Assembly (NCBI RefSeq): GCF_000016065.1
Contig: NC_009092.1
Coordinates: 1,488,001 to 1,552,000, forward strand
Reading direction: 5' to 3'
DNA from: Shewanella loihica PV-4
GTDB lineage: Bacteria > Pseudomonadota > Gammaproteobacteria > Enterobacterales > Shewanellaceae
DNA: 64,000 nt
The translations under genes and the position numbers were made by a program. Positions within the stretch are counted from its first letter, which is position 1; each line of letters begins with the position of its first letter. Under the pieces are notes generated by a model. It did no database searches and had not been told where the DNA came from. It was given only the letters and a program-made list of their open reading frames with translations. This document shows, one piece after another, positions 50,288-58,609 of this stretch.

Positions 50288-50296
50288 ATCTTCTTC

Positions 50297-51061
50297 TTAA
50301 TTTGCTAAATATCCACCTTCAACGGGCAAGGTCACTGCATTGATCCATTTAGCGGCGTCACTCAGGAGAAAGGCAACCGCATTAGCGACATCTTCGGGTT
50401 GCCCTAAGCCCATTGGATGCTGATCTAACATATGTTGAAACTGTGCTTCTGTCATACTCTCTTGTGTACGAGTCGCCATTTCTGTTGCGACCAATGCTGG
50501 TGCGACACAGTTTACCCTGATGTTATCCCTAAGCAATTCCATGGCGAGACCTCTGGTTAGAGACATCAGGCCTGCCTTGCTTGCACCGTAAAGCGTGTTT
50601 CCTGTTTGGCCTATTAATCCGGCGATGGAGGAGACAAATACTATCGCACCTTGTTTTGAACGATCACGTTTTAGTCTGAAGCCTTTGCTAATAGCCATGG
50701 CGCTAGCCAGGTTGACATGCATGGTTTCGTCAAAGAAGGCTTGGTCGAAAAGTCGGATCGGTTTGGTGATTTGTATACCTGCACAGTGTACAAAACCGTC
50801 TAAATAACCATGTTCTTTCACCAGCATTTTCACCCAGTCGGTAAGCTTATCTGTGTCGGCCATGTCGAAAGGTGCACAAACGTGGCCATTACCGCTTAAT
50901 TCGGTGAGCGTTTGTTCGAGCGCTTTTGAGTTACGGCCATTGAGAATAACCTGAGCACCGAGTTGGGAAAACAATATGGCACAAGCCTTTCCGATGCCTG
51001 CGGAGGCGCCAGTGACAAGCACTCGCTTGCCACTGAAATCCATTGGATTGACATTCATCAC
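50297..51061 (-). CDS. FabG-like short-chain reductase 2
   Basis: This 254-residue SDR has VTGASAGIGKACAILFSQLG, the NGR NADP-preference region, HCAGI and catalytic YGASKAGLMSL, ending in VEGGYLAN. It lies between acyl carrier protein 2 and the PseH-like gene. Its sequence is clearly different from reductases 1 and 3, so the operon holds three non-identical reductases. Confidence 0.88.
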   Translation of the reverse strand: MMNVNPMDFSGKRVLVTGASAGIGKACAILFSQLGAQVILNGRNSKALEQTLTELSGNGHVCAPFDMADTDKLTDWVKMLVKEHGYLDGFVHCAGIQITKPIRLFDQAFFDETMHVNLASAMAISKGFRLKRDRSKQGAIVFVSSIAGLIGQTGNTLYGASKAGLMSLTRGLAMELLRDNIRVNCVAPALVATEMATRTQESMTEAQFQHMLDQHPMGLGQPEDVANAVAFLLSDAAKWINAVTLPVEGGYLAN

Positions 51062-51076
51062 GGTAGTGTAATCGCC

Positions 51077-51310
51077 TTAGGCGGCTAGATGTTCTTCTAC
51101 TAAACCGACAAGATCGCCCACTGTGTTGATCTCTTCTAACTTGTCACCTTGAATCACTATATCGAAGTGCTCATCGGCCATGGCGATGATGCTTAGAAAT
51201 GCCAAAGAGTCCCATTGCTCAATGTCCATCAAGACCTCGTCCCCCTTAAGCGTATTCTCGTCCAGTTCAAGGATCTCTTCTAGGGCATTTAAAAATTCTT
51301 GTTTGTTCAT
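51077..51310 (-). CDS. Acyl carrier protein 2
   Basis: This 77-residue acidic carrier protein has the phosphopantetheine serine in QWDSLAFLSIIAMADEHF. It resembles the stand-alone ACPs of modular or specialised pathways more than the fatty-acid ACP (WDSL instead of GADSLD). AGGTAAC precedes the start. An 84-bp gap separates it from pseF, the longest internal gap of the operon. Confidence 0.88.
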   Translation of the reverse strand: MNKQEFLNALEEILELDENTLKGDEVLMDIEQWDSLAFLSIIAMADEHFDIVIQGDKLEEINTVGDLVGLVEEHLAA

Positions 51311-51394
51311 AATATGTTACCTCGAGTTATTTATGTTCTTTATATTAAAACTATTGTTATTTACTTTATCGGCAGCGCACAGGAATGATTTATC

Positions 51395-52132
51395 TTAATG
51401 TGCAATGCGCTGCGCGACATGTTTGTTGATTTGGGCGAGCTCCGGATTGTCTGTCAGCAGTTTGCAAATTGTTTTATGATCTGCTGTGAGCCAATTTTCG
51501 CCTAATAATTGGATAATTTGTTCGACCAGACGTAGGTCGTCTATTTCGTCTACGCAAAGCCTAAACTCACCCCAAGAGGCCTTTCCTGTTTCAATTGGTA
51601 CTATTTTGGCGTCTGGTTGGGTATAGAGAAATAGTGTTACATGTTCTCGTTGTGCCTGAGTGTGAGCATGTTGAAATGCCAGAGTAAGGCTATGCATACT
51701 AAATACTTCTACATCAAATCCCCTAGGAAAAAAGGCCAGGCTAATGTGCGTATATTGGGCGGGATCCCCCGTTTGATGCTTACGAATGGCTTGATCGATT
51801 AATTCTGGGCAGATCAACGGACAATCACCTGTAAGGCGTATGATAATGTCTTCTTGCTCTGCACCCACTGAAAGTGCCGCCTCGTAGAACCTTTGTAAAA
51901 CGTCCTGCTCATCTCCTCTAAAACACTGCAGTTGCTTGGTATGGCAATAATCGGCGATAGCCTGGTCATTATCTTCGATTGTAGTCGCGATAATATGGGT
52001 ATCAATGAGATGTGATTGAGCAACTCTCTCGATGTGATATTCGAGCATAGGCTTATTGGCAATGGGAGTCAGTACTTTACCTGGTAACCGACTTGATCCC
52101 ATTCGCGCTTGTGTGATGCAGATTACGCGCAT
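51395..52132 (-). CDS. pseF: SpsF/PseF-type cytidylyltransferase
   Basis: The N-terminal nucleotidyltransferase signature is ITQARMGSSRLPGKVL, with LTGDCPLICPELID. This is the SpsF branch often found in place of classical PseF in nonulosonic acid operons, where it activates pseudaminic acid to CMP-Pse. It abuts pseI with no gap (pseI ends at 52133), which supports that role. Confidence 0.85.
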   Translation of the reverse strand: MRVICITQARMGSSRLPGKVLTPIANKPMLEYHIERVAQSHLIDTHIIATTIEDNDQAIADYCHTKQLQCFRGDEQDVLQRFYEAALSVGAEQEDIIIRLTGDCPLICPELIDQAIRKHQTGDPAQYTHISLAFFPRGFDVEVFSMHSLTLAFQHAHTQAQREHVTLFLYTQPDAKIVPIETGKASWGEFRLCVDEIDDLRLVEQIIQLLGENWLTADHKTICKLLTDNPELAQINKHVAQRIAH

Positions 52133-53209
52133 TTAATCCTCTCGTTTAACCAAGGGCTTGGAGAGATAGCTCTCTCTCATTGGTTCACCAAAGGCAATAT
52201 CTTGGGATGCCTTTTGTCCCAGTATTTGAGGCAGATAGCGAGTGTGCAATCCATGTGCAGGTCTTACCGAACGTACATTGTCGCGAGTGAAAGACTCTCC
52301 CTTCTTGATAGCTTGGCTAACGTATAGTGAACGACGAAAATCGCGACCACCCGCCTCACTCGGTTTAATCTCATAACCGGCATGGCCTAGGGCGAGATGG
52401 GCTTTGTCCACCTCTTGTTTCAATGTCGCAAATGCATCGGGTTCCAGAGAAAAGGCGGCATCAACAGAGCCATCGTTTCTATCGAGAGTGAAGTGTTTTT
52501 CAATAATACTAGCCCCTAGCGCAATCGCCGTTATGGCTGCCGTGGTTTCTAAGGTGTGATCGCTTAGACCGATAGGAAAATCGAAACGTTGACATAGGTC
52601 GGTGAGCGTGCGCAGATTGCAATCTTCAATAGGCGTTGGATAACCACTAATACAATGCAGCAGGGCCAGTTGGTTACCGCCCGCATCGGCAACTGCCTCA
52701 ACGGCTTCTTCAATTTCGGCGAGTGTCGCCAAACCTGTCGAGATGATGAGTGGCTTACCGGTTTTCGCAGCGGCTGTGATGAGGCCGATATCATTGATCT
52801 CAAACGAAGCAATTTTATAGGCCGGGCAGTTTAGAGACTCAAGCAGTTCAATTGCCGATAGATCGAACGGAGATGAAAACAGCGCTATGTTATTTTGTTT
52901 TGCTCGTTCAAATAGTGCCTCATGCCATTCCCATGGCGTATGTGCTTCTTGATAAAGGTCATATAAGGTTCTGCCCGCCCATAAGCCTCCCTGTAGCAGG
53001 AATTCTGGGCTATCGTGATCAAGTGTAATGGTATCTGCGCTATAGGTCTGTATCTTGATGGCATCAACCCCTGTGGCTGCTGCAGCATCTATCATGCTAA
53101 GCGCTTTAGACAGACTACCTTTGTGATTCCCCGACAGTTCGGCTATCACATAAGGTTTATGTTGTGGACCTATCTGCCGGCCATTTATAGAAATGTTAGG
53201 CGTAAACAT
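52133..53209 (-). CDS. pseI: PseI, pseudaminic acid synthase
   Basis: PseI condenses phosphoenolpyruvate with 6-deoxy-AltdiNAc to form pseudaminic acid. The NeuB-type TIM barrel has the signature YVIAELSGNHKGSLSKAL and IKIQTYSADTITLD. A C-terminal SAF domain runs from about residue 290 (RRSLYVSQAIKKGESFTRDN; VRSVRPAHGLHTRYLPQILG). The NHKGS version and length 358 favour PseI over NeuB. Confidence 0.94.
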   Translation of the reverse strand: MFTPNISINGRQIGPQHKPYVIAELSGNHKGSLSKALSMIDAAAATGVDAIKIQTYSADTITLDHDSPEFLLQGGLWAGRTLYDLYQEAHTPWEWHEALFERAKQNNIALFSSPFDLSAIELLESLNCPAYKIASFEINDIGLITAAAKTGKPLIISTGLATLAEIEEAVEAVADAGGNQLALLHCISGYPTPIEDCNLRTLTDLCQRFDFPIGLSDHTLETTAAITAIALGASIIEKHFTLDRNDGSVDAAFSLEPDAFATLKQEVDKAHLALGHAGYEIKPSEAGGRDFRRSLYVSQAIKKGESFTRDNVRSVRPAHGLHTRYLPQILGQKASQDIAFGEPMRESYLSKPLVKRED

Positions 53210-53210
53210 C

Positions 53211-54320
53211 TTAATCCCTCAATGGTAAATGGGGCTGGACATCGTGACGCCAGGCGTCATGAAAATGCAGAATTCTCTCCTCGCATTTGCCCAGTATCCC
53301 AGCAGAGTCAATGCTCTGCATATTAGCCTGACATGATTCTGCTACCAATCTATCTTCTTCTAAGATGGTATGATTGAATTCAGTAAAGTTTGCCTTGATC
53401 GCCGCCTTAACCGCATCGCTGGTAGCGCCTCCATCTACTCTTCTCATCATACGTAATTGAAAATTCAGCTGAGACTGAGTGGTTCCTTTGGGCTCATAAG
53501 TTTGCAGTGACATGAGCGAACCGTTGGTCAGTCCAATAGCTAAATTGGGATAGATGAAAAAATGATTGTATTCACTATAGGAAGTGCTTTGCTCGAGTTT
53601 GAGATGCTTCCTGGCGCCGGCCCACCATTTCTTTGGTGCGTCTTGCAATGGAGTGTTGCCTGTCGTATGTCCATTAAAATGAGCAACCTCAACTTCAGGT
53701 TTGGCAAATTTGGCAAAGGTTTCGGGGTGAGTTCCGGCTACATGATAGACTTCGAGAACCGTCTCGCATGCTAGCTTCCAATTTGTTTCCCAATGATAAT
53801 TGCCTTGTTGCACTGGATCGACGAAATCATTGGATATTTCTTCTAATATATTGAAATAAGGGCCTAAAAATTCATCTAATCTTGGACCTTCTTTGGCAAC
53901 GCGAACAAACAACATGTTACCGCAACTAGCCAGATTAAACTGTTTTAGGGCGAGTTTTTTTTTGGCTAAATCATCCAAGCCAAAGTCGGTACGATTTTGT
54001 GGTACCCCACTAAGGGCGCCATCGCTCTTGTAACTCCAACAATGGTATGGGCAAAGCAGTGGTCTGTTACCACGTTGTGCTGTTTGAAGTTTTGCCTTGC
54101 GATGGCTGCATACGTTGAGTAGTGCACTGAGCTCGCCATTAAAGTTCTGCACCACAACAGGGGTGTTACCTACCTGTAATGTAATGAAATCATGATTTTG
54201 AGAGATCTGGTCTTTAAAACCGACAAATACCCAACTCTTTTCGAATACCTGGGTCTGTTCAACCTCAAGTGTTTTCGCGTCATAGTAGTGTTCTGGATGT
54301 AAGGATTGTTTTGCAATCAT
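53211..54320 (-). CDS. Rieske-type oxygenase in the pseudaminic acid operon
   Basis: This 369-residue Rieske non-heme iron oxygenase has the 2Fe-2S ligands C-x-H (NVCSHRKA) and C-x2-H (LLCPYHCWSYKSDG). The mononuclear iron histidines are in VLEVYHVAGTHPETF (H-x4-H). It overlaps pseG by 4 bp and is followed by pseI, so it belongs to the sugar pathway. By analogy with CMP-Neu5Ac hydroxylase, also a Rieske protein, it may hydroxylate the N-acyl group or the sugar. No partner reductase is encoded in the operon. Confidence 0.88.
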   Translation of the reverse strand: MIAKQSLHPEHYYDAKTLEVEQTQVFEKSWVFVGFKDQISQNHDFITLQVGNTPVVVQNFNGELSALLNVCSHRKAKLQTAQRGNRPLLCPYHCWSYKSDGALSGVPQNRTDFGLDDLAKKKLALKQFNLASCGNMLFVRVAKEGPRLDEFLGPYFNILEEISNDFVDPVQQGNYHWETNWKLACETVLEVYHVAGTHPETFAKFAKPEVEVAHFNGHTTGNTPLQDAPKKWWAGARKHLKLEQSTSYSEYNHFFIYPNLAIGLTNGSLMSLQTYEPKGTTQSQLNFQLRMMRRVDGGATSDAVKAAIKANFTEFNHTILEEDRLVAESCQANMQSIDSAGILGKCEERILHFHDAWRHDVQPHLPLRD

Positions 54321-55387
54321 TGGTGTTTCGACTTCTCTTCTAGGCCAATAACTAATCTATCTATTACTCTTTGGCAGCCTTGGCCGTCAATCAGTTGACG
54401 AGCCTTATCACTCATTAGTTGTCGACAGCATTTATTATGCCAAAGTGCGTAGGCCTGAGTTGCTATTTCATTGATGAGCGCTAGGTTACTTTCACTCTCC
54501 GGCTCAGATTGTTCATAGTGCCGGCAATCTATTGCCTGATACCAGGTATTATTCAAGGGCGAGGTTAAGGCTGGTAGCTGGTTGTCGACGGTTACCAAGG
54601 CAAGAGTTGGTACGCCTTGGCTGGCTAATTCTCCAAGGGTTCCTCCTGCCGCCGATATGGCTAATCCTGATAGCGTCATCACTTCAGCAACAGATTGTGG
54701 GTCGCAAATAAGTGAAAAATTTACCTGTTCTCGTGTCAGAGCTTCTAGGGCAATTTGATCTTGATGAGGTTTTCCCAACAGTAATTGTACCTGACATTGG
54801 TTTAAAGTCTTTAATAGGGCTTTAGATAGCGGTAGGGCTAATGATTTGGTATCAGTACCACCCAACGAGATTAAAAGGTTAGGGCGCGCCATTAACGGTG
54901 TAAAATGGCAAGTCGTAAACTCTCGTCTTAAATAGGTAAAATGTGGCCCAAGGCAGTAGTTAGCATGCGGTGCCCTGCTTTGATAATCCGTTTGGGTACA
55001 GTTAGGTGCAGGGTTGATAATTAAATCGGCTAGTATTGGGTCATCATCAAGGGCATCATCCAGTTTAACGAGGTAGCTTCCAGTACTTACAAGTTGATGC
55101 CATTCGTTGCCAGTTAACTCGTAGTCATCGACTATTATTGTGTCGAATTTATGCTGTTTTAATTCGCTACCGGTCAAGCTAGATGATATTTGGAGCAGAT
55201 TAAAATTAGCCCGTTTAAGTTTACTCAGTAGCGCATCGCTGCAGGTCTTATAGACAAACCAAATATCAAATTGATTTGCGGCAGCTTCAGCGAGGGCGTA
55301 GAGGCGCATAATGTGTCCGGCGCCAATTCGGTGGGAATTGTTACCGTAAAAAGCGGCTTTAGGCTTAGCCGGCAAGGAATCCACCAT
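54317..55387 (-). CDS. pseG: PseG, UDP-sugar hydrolase
   Basis: PseG removes UDP from UDP-2,4-diacetamido-trideoxy-altropyranose to give the PseI substrate. It has a GT-B fold with the conserved N-terminal SHRIGAGHIMRLYALAEA and the C-terminal GLAISAAGGTLGELASQGVPTL. Its first 23 bp overlap the upstream reductase gene, and its stop overlaps the Rieske gene. Confidence 0.92.
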   Translation of the reverse strand: MVDSLPAKPKAAFYGNNSHRIGAGHIMRLYALAEAAANQFDIWFVYKTCSDALLSKLKRANFNLLQISSSLTGSELKQHKFDTIIVDDYELTGNEWHQLVSTGSYLVKLDDALDDDPILADLIINPAPNCTQTDYQSRAPHANYCLGPHFTYLRREFTTCHFTPLMARPNLLISLGGTDTKSLALPLSKALLKTLNQCQVQLLLGKPHQDQIALEALTREQVNFSLICDPQSVAEVMTLSGLAISAAGGTLGELASQGVPTLALVTVDNQLPALTSPLNNTWYQAIDCRHYEQSEPESESNLALINEIATQAYALWHNKCCRQLMSDKARQLIDGQGCQRVIDRLVIGLEEKSKHQ

Positions 55388-56117
55388 CTACAGCGAGCGT
55401 GATGCCAGTAGTATTGCGACTTAGATCGCTTAATAAAAAGTAAACACTGTTTGCGACATCTTCTGGTGTGCTTAGTCCAAGTGGATGGGCTTCGATTAAT
55501 CGTTGGCTTAGCTCCACGCCGAGCGTAGCAAATTGTTGTTCAGCCTTGGCACCAGATACCAGAGCCGGGGCGACGCAATTTACTCTAATCTGTTTAGCGG
55601 CTAGCTCTAAGGCCGCCGACTGTACCATAGACGAGAGTGCAGCCTTAGATGCGGCGTAGAGCGTTCTTGCTTTTAGCCCCCTCTGTCCAGCCGCAGAGCC
55701 GATGAAGATAAAACTTGCCCCTGGATTAAAGTGTCTGGCTTTGGAAAAGGCAGAGGTAAGCATAACAGCAGCAGAGAAGTTTATATCTAGGTATTGATGG
55801 ATCTGCTTGGGAGTAATACCTCTTAGTGGGCTGTACCCTTGAAAGCTCGCGCTATGTACTAGCCCATCTATCGCACCATATTGCGTGACGATAGATTTTG
55901 CCCAAGTCGTAATATTTTGCAGTTCACTAAGGTCAAAAGGGCACACTATGTGTTCTTTCCCCTTCAGCAGACTCAATGTCTCCTGCAGTGCGTGTTCTCG
56001 ACGTCCCACAAGAATTAATTTTACCCCACAATTATCAAGCTTTTGACAAATTGCGAGGCCAATATCTGAGTCCGCAGCAGCGCCTGTGACTATATAAAGT
56101 TTGTTGGTGAGATCCAT
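55365..56117 (-). CDS. FabG-like short-chain reductase 3
   Basis: This 250-residue SDR has VTGAAADSDIGLAICQKL (a slightly unusual glycine loop with an AADSD insert), HSASFQG and catalytic YAASKAALSSM, ending VDGGFLAG. It directly follows the KASIII-like gene (one-base overlap), which is the expected pairing of a ketoacyl synthase with a ketoacyl reductase. Its 3' end contains the pseG start. Confidence 0.87.
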   Translation of the reverse strand: MDLTNKLYIVTGAAADSDIGLAICQKLDNCGVKLILVGRREHALQETLSLLKGKEHIVCPFDLSELQNITTWAKSIVTQYGAIDGLVHSASFQGYSPLRGITPKQIHQYLDINFSAAVMLTSAFSKARHFNPGASFIFIGSAAGQRGLKARTLYAASKAALSSMVQSAALELAAKQIRVNCVAPALVSGAKAEQQFATLGVELSQRLIEAHPLGLSTPEDVANSVYFLLSDLSRNTTGITLAVDGGFLAG

Positions 56118-57208
56118 TATGATTGCACTAAAGTTAATGGTTCAAAATCGTCAGATATTTCAATTAATTCTGGGGCTACGATGGGGCCAATATCTGTGAT
56201 AATGGCGCCCCAAGACCATCCGACTCCGAATCCGCCAAGCATCACTTTTTTCGTCTCATTGGTGAAGAAATTGGTGAGCTTATGACAGATCGCAAGTGGC
56301 ACCGAGGCGCTGGAAGTGTTCCCAAAGTCGGCCATATCAATCAAGTATTTTTCTTCGGCCACTTTGGCTTTCTTACGTAGATGCTCAAGAATAAACTGGT
56401 TTGCCTGATGCATTACAACCATGTCTAAATCATCGGCTTCAATATTGGCTAGGGCCAAGGTTTCCTTGATGAGTTTAGGAACGACTCTTAAGGTAAATGA
56501 AAATACCGCAGCTCCATTGAGGTAGAGTCTGGAATCTTTGTAGAGCCTTTCTTCTTCCTCTGTTGATCTCGGTTCTCGTTCTGGCATGGTAGGTACGCGG
56601 CGTCCACCCGCCTTTACCGCTATGTGCTGGCCGCCGGTGCCATCAGTACCGTAGACGGCATAAGAATCTGGCCAATTTTCATCATATTCTAAAGCGGTAG
56701 CGACGCCTGCATCGCCAAACAGTGGCAGGGTTCCACGGTCATCAGGAAGTAGGTGACGACTAGAGGTATCTCCGCACAGAACCAAGGCTCTCTTACCGCT
56801 TGAGCTATTGAGGAGTTGACTGGCTATCCATGTGGCGTACACAAAACCAGAGCAGCCAAGACTGACATCTAAACATGCAGCAGTTTGCGGAAGCCCGAGC
56901 CTGTGTTGCATTAAACAAGCTGTTGCCGGCAGCGCATAATCTGCATCTTGAGATACATAAATTAATACATCTATTGATTCGGGCGCCCAATCAAGCCTTT
57001 CTAGTAGTCTTTGCGCCGCAGCGATACACATGTCAGATGCACAGAGGTGTTTGGGGAGTATTCGTCGGCTATGAATACCAGTACTGGCATAAATCTTATC
57101 GGCTTCTTCTTGGGTGAATATGTCGGGTGTTTCTACATATGAATGTCTATGGGGGGGAACAGCAGCTTGCATTCCTGCAATTTTAACTGACTTAATCACA
57201 GCTTCCAT
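56117..57208 (-). CDS. KASIII-like 3-oxoacyl-ACP synthase 1
   Basis: This is a FabH-family condensing enzyme with an intact Cys-His-Asn triad: Cys119 (DVSLGCSGFVYA), His in VVMHQANQFILEHL and Asn in FGNTSSASVPLAI. By family knowledge it condenses an acyl-CoA primer with malonyl-ACP to give a 3-ketoacyl-ACP. It is the first gene of the long minus-strand operon and is divergent from a paralogue. At 363 residues it is longer than housekeeping FabH (about 320). Confidence 0.9.
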   Translation of the reverse strand: MEAVIKSVKIAGMQAAVPPHRHSYVETPDIFTQEEADKIYASTGIHSRRILPKHLCASDMCIAAAQRLLERLDWAPESIDVLIYVSQDADYALPATACLMQHRLGLPQTAACLDVSLGCSGFVYATWIASQLLNSSSGKRALVLCGDTSSRHLLPDDRGTLPLFGDAGVATALEYDENWPDSYAVYGTDGTGGQHIAVKAGGRRVPTMPEREPRSTEEEERLYKDSRLYLNGAAVFSFTLRVVPKLIKETLALANIEADDLDMVVMHQANQFILEHLRKKAKVAEEKYLIDMADFGNTSSASVPLAICHKLTNFFTNETKKVMLGGFGVGWSWGAIITDIGPIVAPELIEISDDFEPLTLVQS

Positions 57209-57340
57209 AAATAACCCTGTTGAATTAAACGAATAATGTTGGTTTTAACTATAACATTGAATAATATAGCTTGAAAGTGCCGTGCTTGCGCCAAAAGTGC
57301 ACTAACCTTTTGCTATATAGTGAAAAATCAGGGATAAGAA

Positions 57341-58363
57341 ATGACCATTACTTCCGTGAACAAGGTGTCGATCACAGGCATTGTCTCCGTCTTACCTGAA
57401 ATTAGTTGTGAAAATATTGATGAATCTTCGAGTAGTGCAAGAGAAGAGATGGCTCGTATTGTTGCCTCGACCGGGATTCGCGCAAGACGTGTTGCTTCAG
57501 CTGACCAAACCGCGTTATCGCTTGGTAAAGTAGCATGTGAATCATTGATAGATGCAATGGATTGGAAGCCGGAGGAGATTTCGCTCGTCGTCTTTGTTAC
57601 CCAAACCCCGGATTACCCTTTGCCAGGGAATGCAGTCCAGTTGCAACATCAGCTTGGCTTGAGCAAAGATACTATCGCCTATGATGTAAACTTGGGATGT
57701 TCAGGGTTTGTTTATGGTTTATGGCAAGTTGCGCAGTTAGTAGCAGGACTGTCAAAGGGTAAAGCGCTATTGGTTGTGGGGGATACAACGACACATCAAT
57801 ATCGTCAGGATAATCGAGCGGTATCCTCATTATTTGGTGATGCGGTTAGCGCTATCGCAATTGAAAAGTGCATGGAAAGCGATGAGATGGTGTTCTCGCT
57901 AGGAACCGATGGTGCCGGAGCGCCTTATCTTATTCAACCTAAAGGGGGAGCGCTCTGTCCCGGTGAATCCCCTGAACTCTTTATGGATGGCATGCAGGTA
58001 TTTGTGTTCACCCTAAGGGAAGTTCCCTCTTCGATCACAGCCTGTTTAGCCGCTAAGGGCTGGCAAAACGCTGATGTCGATTATTGTGTAATGCATCAAG
58101 CAAACGAAATGATGCTAAAGCGATTAGGAGACAAGTTAGGTTTAACACATGAACAGCTAGTTATATCTATGGGGGAAGTCGGTAATACCAGCTCTGCATC
58201 CATACCTTTGGCATTAGGGTTAAGTTTAAGTGAACCGCTGCTAAAGGGAAGCGTAAACTTGGTATTGTCTGGATTTGGCGTTGGTTGGTCTTGGGGGACG
58301 GTTGCTTTAACACTAACCAAGCTTAAAGTTTGCCAGGTTATAGATCTAAGTCTGGCTCAATAG
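57341..58363 (+). CDS. KASIII-like 3-oxoacyl-ACP synthase 2
   Basis: This is a second FabH-family enzyme with an intact triad: Cys120 (DVNLGCSGFVYGL), CVMHQANEMMLKRL and VGNTSSASIPLALG. It is divergent from synthase 1 across 132 bp and is the only plus-strand gene in this part of the island. The pair may condense different primers, or act at different steps. Its last 18 bp overlap tail to tail with the 87-residue gene. Confidence 0.9.
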   Translation: MTITSVNKVSITGIVSVLPEISCENIDESSSSAREEMARIVASTGIRARRVASADQTALSLGKVACESLIDAMDWKPEEISLVVFVTQTPDYPLPGNAVQLQHQLGLSKDTIAYDVNLGCSGFVYGLWQVAQLVAGLSKGKALLVVGDTTTHQYRQDNRAVSSLFGDAVSAIAIEKCMESDEMVFSLGTDGAGAPYLIQPKGGALCPGESPELFMDGMQVFVFTLREVPSSITACLAAKGWQNADVDYCVMHQANEMMLKRLGDKLGLTHEQLVISMGEVGNTSSASIPLALGLSLSEPLLKGSVNLVLSGFGVGWSWGTVALTLTKLKVCQVIDLSLAQ

Positions 58364-58609
58364 CGCGCTTAATTCGTGTTCTAAGTAGTCCGCAAGCCCT
58401 AACCAGTCATGGCGCTCCTGAGCTGCTAGCATATTAGGAATCAATTGAAAAATCACTTGTGCCTTTGGGTGTGAGCTGAGAAGGGGTTCTAATAGATCTA
58501 GTCCTTCGCGCAACCGCTGAGAGCCTTCTGCTTCCTGGCCTAATCGAAACGCGTGAGCGGCTTCAACAAAGTCACTTGTAATTACTGCATATGTCTCTTT
58601 TATATTCAA
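58346..58609 (-). CDS. Small helical protein coupled to DUF115 gene
   Basis: An 87-residue, probably all-helical protein (EAAHAFRLGQEAEGSQRLRE; LSSHPKAQVIFQLIPNML). The TTG start at 58609 overlaps the DUF115 stop as TTGA, and AAGGAG lies 5 bp upstream, so translation is coupled. I do not recognise a named family. Position and coupling suggest a partner or chaperone of the DUF115 protein. Confidence 0.7.
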   Translation of the reverse strand: MNIKETYAVITSDFVEAAHAFRLGQEAEGSQRLREGLDLLEPLLSSHPKAQVIFQLIPNMLAAQERHDWLGLADYLEHELSALLSQT

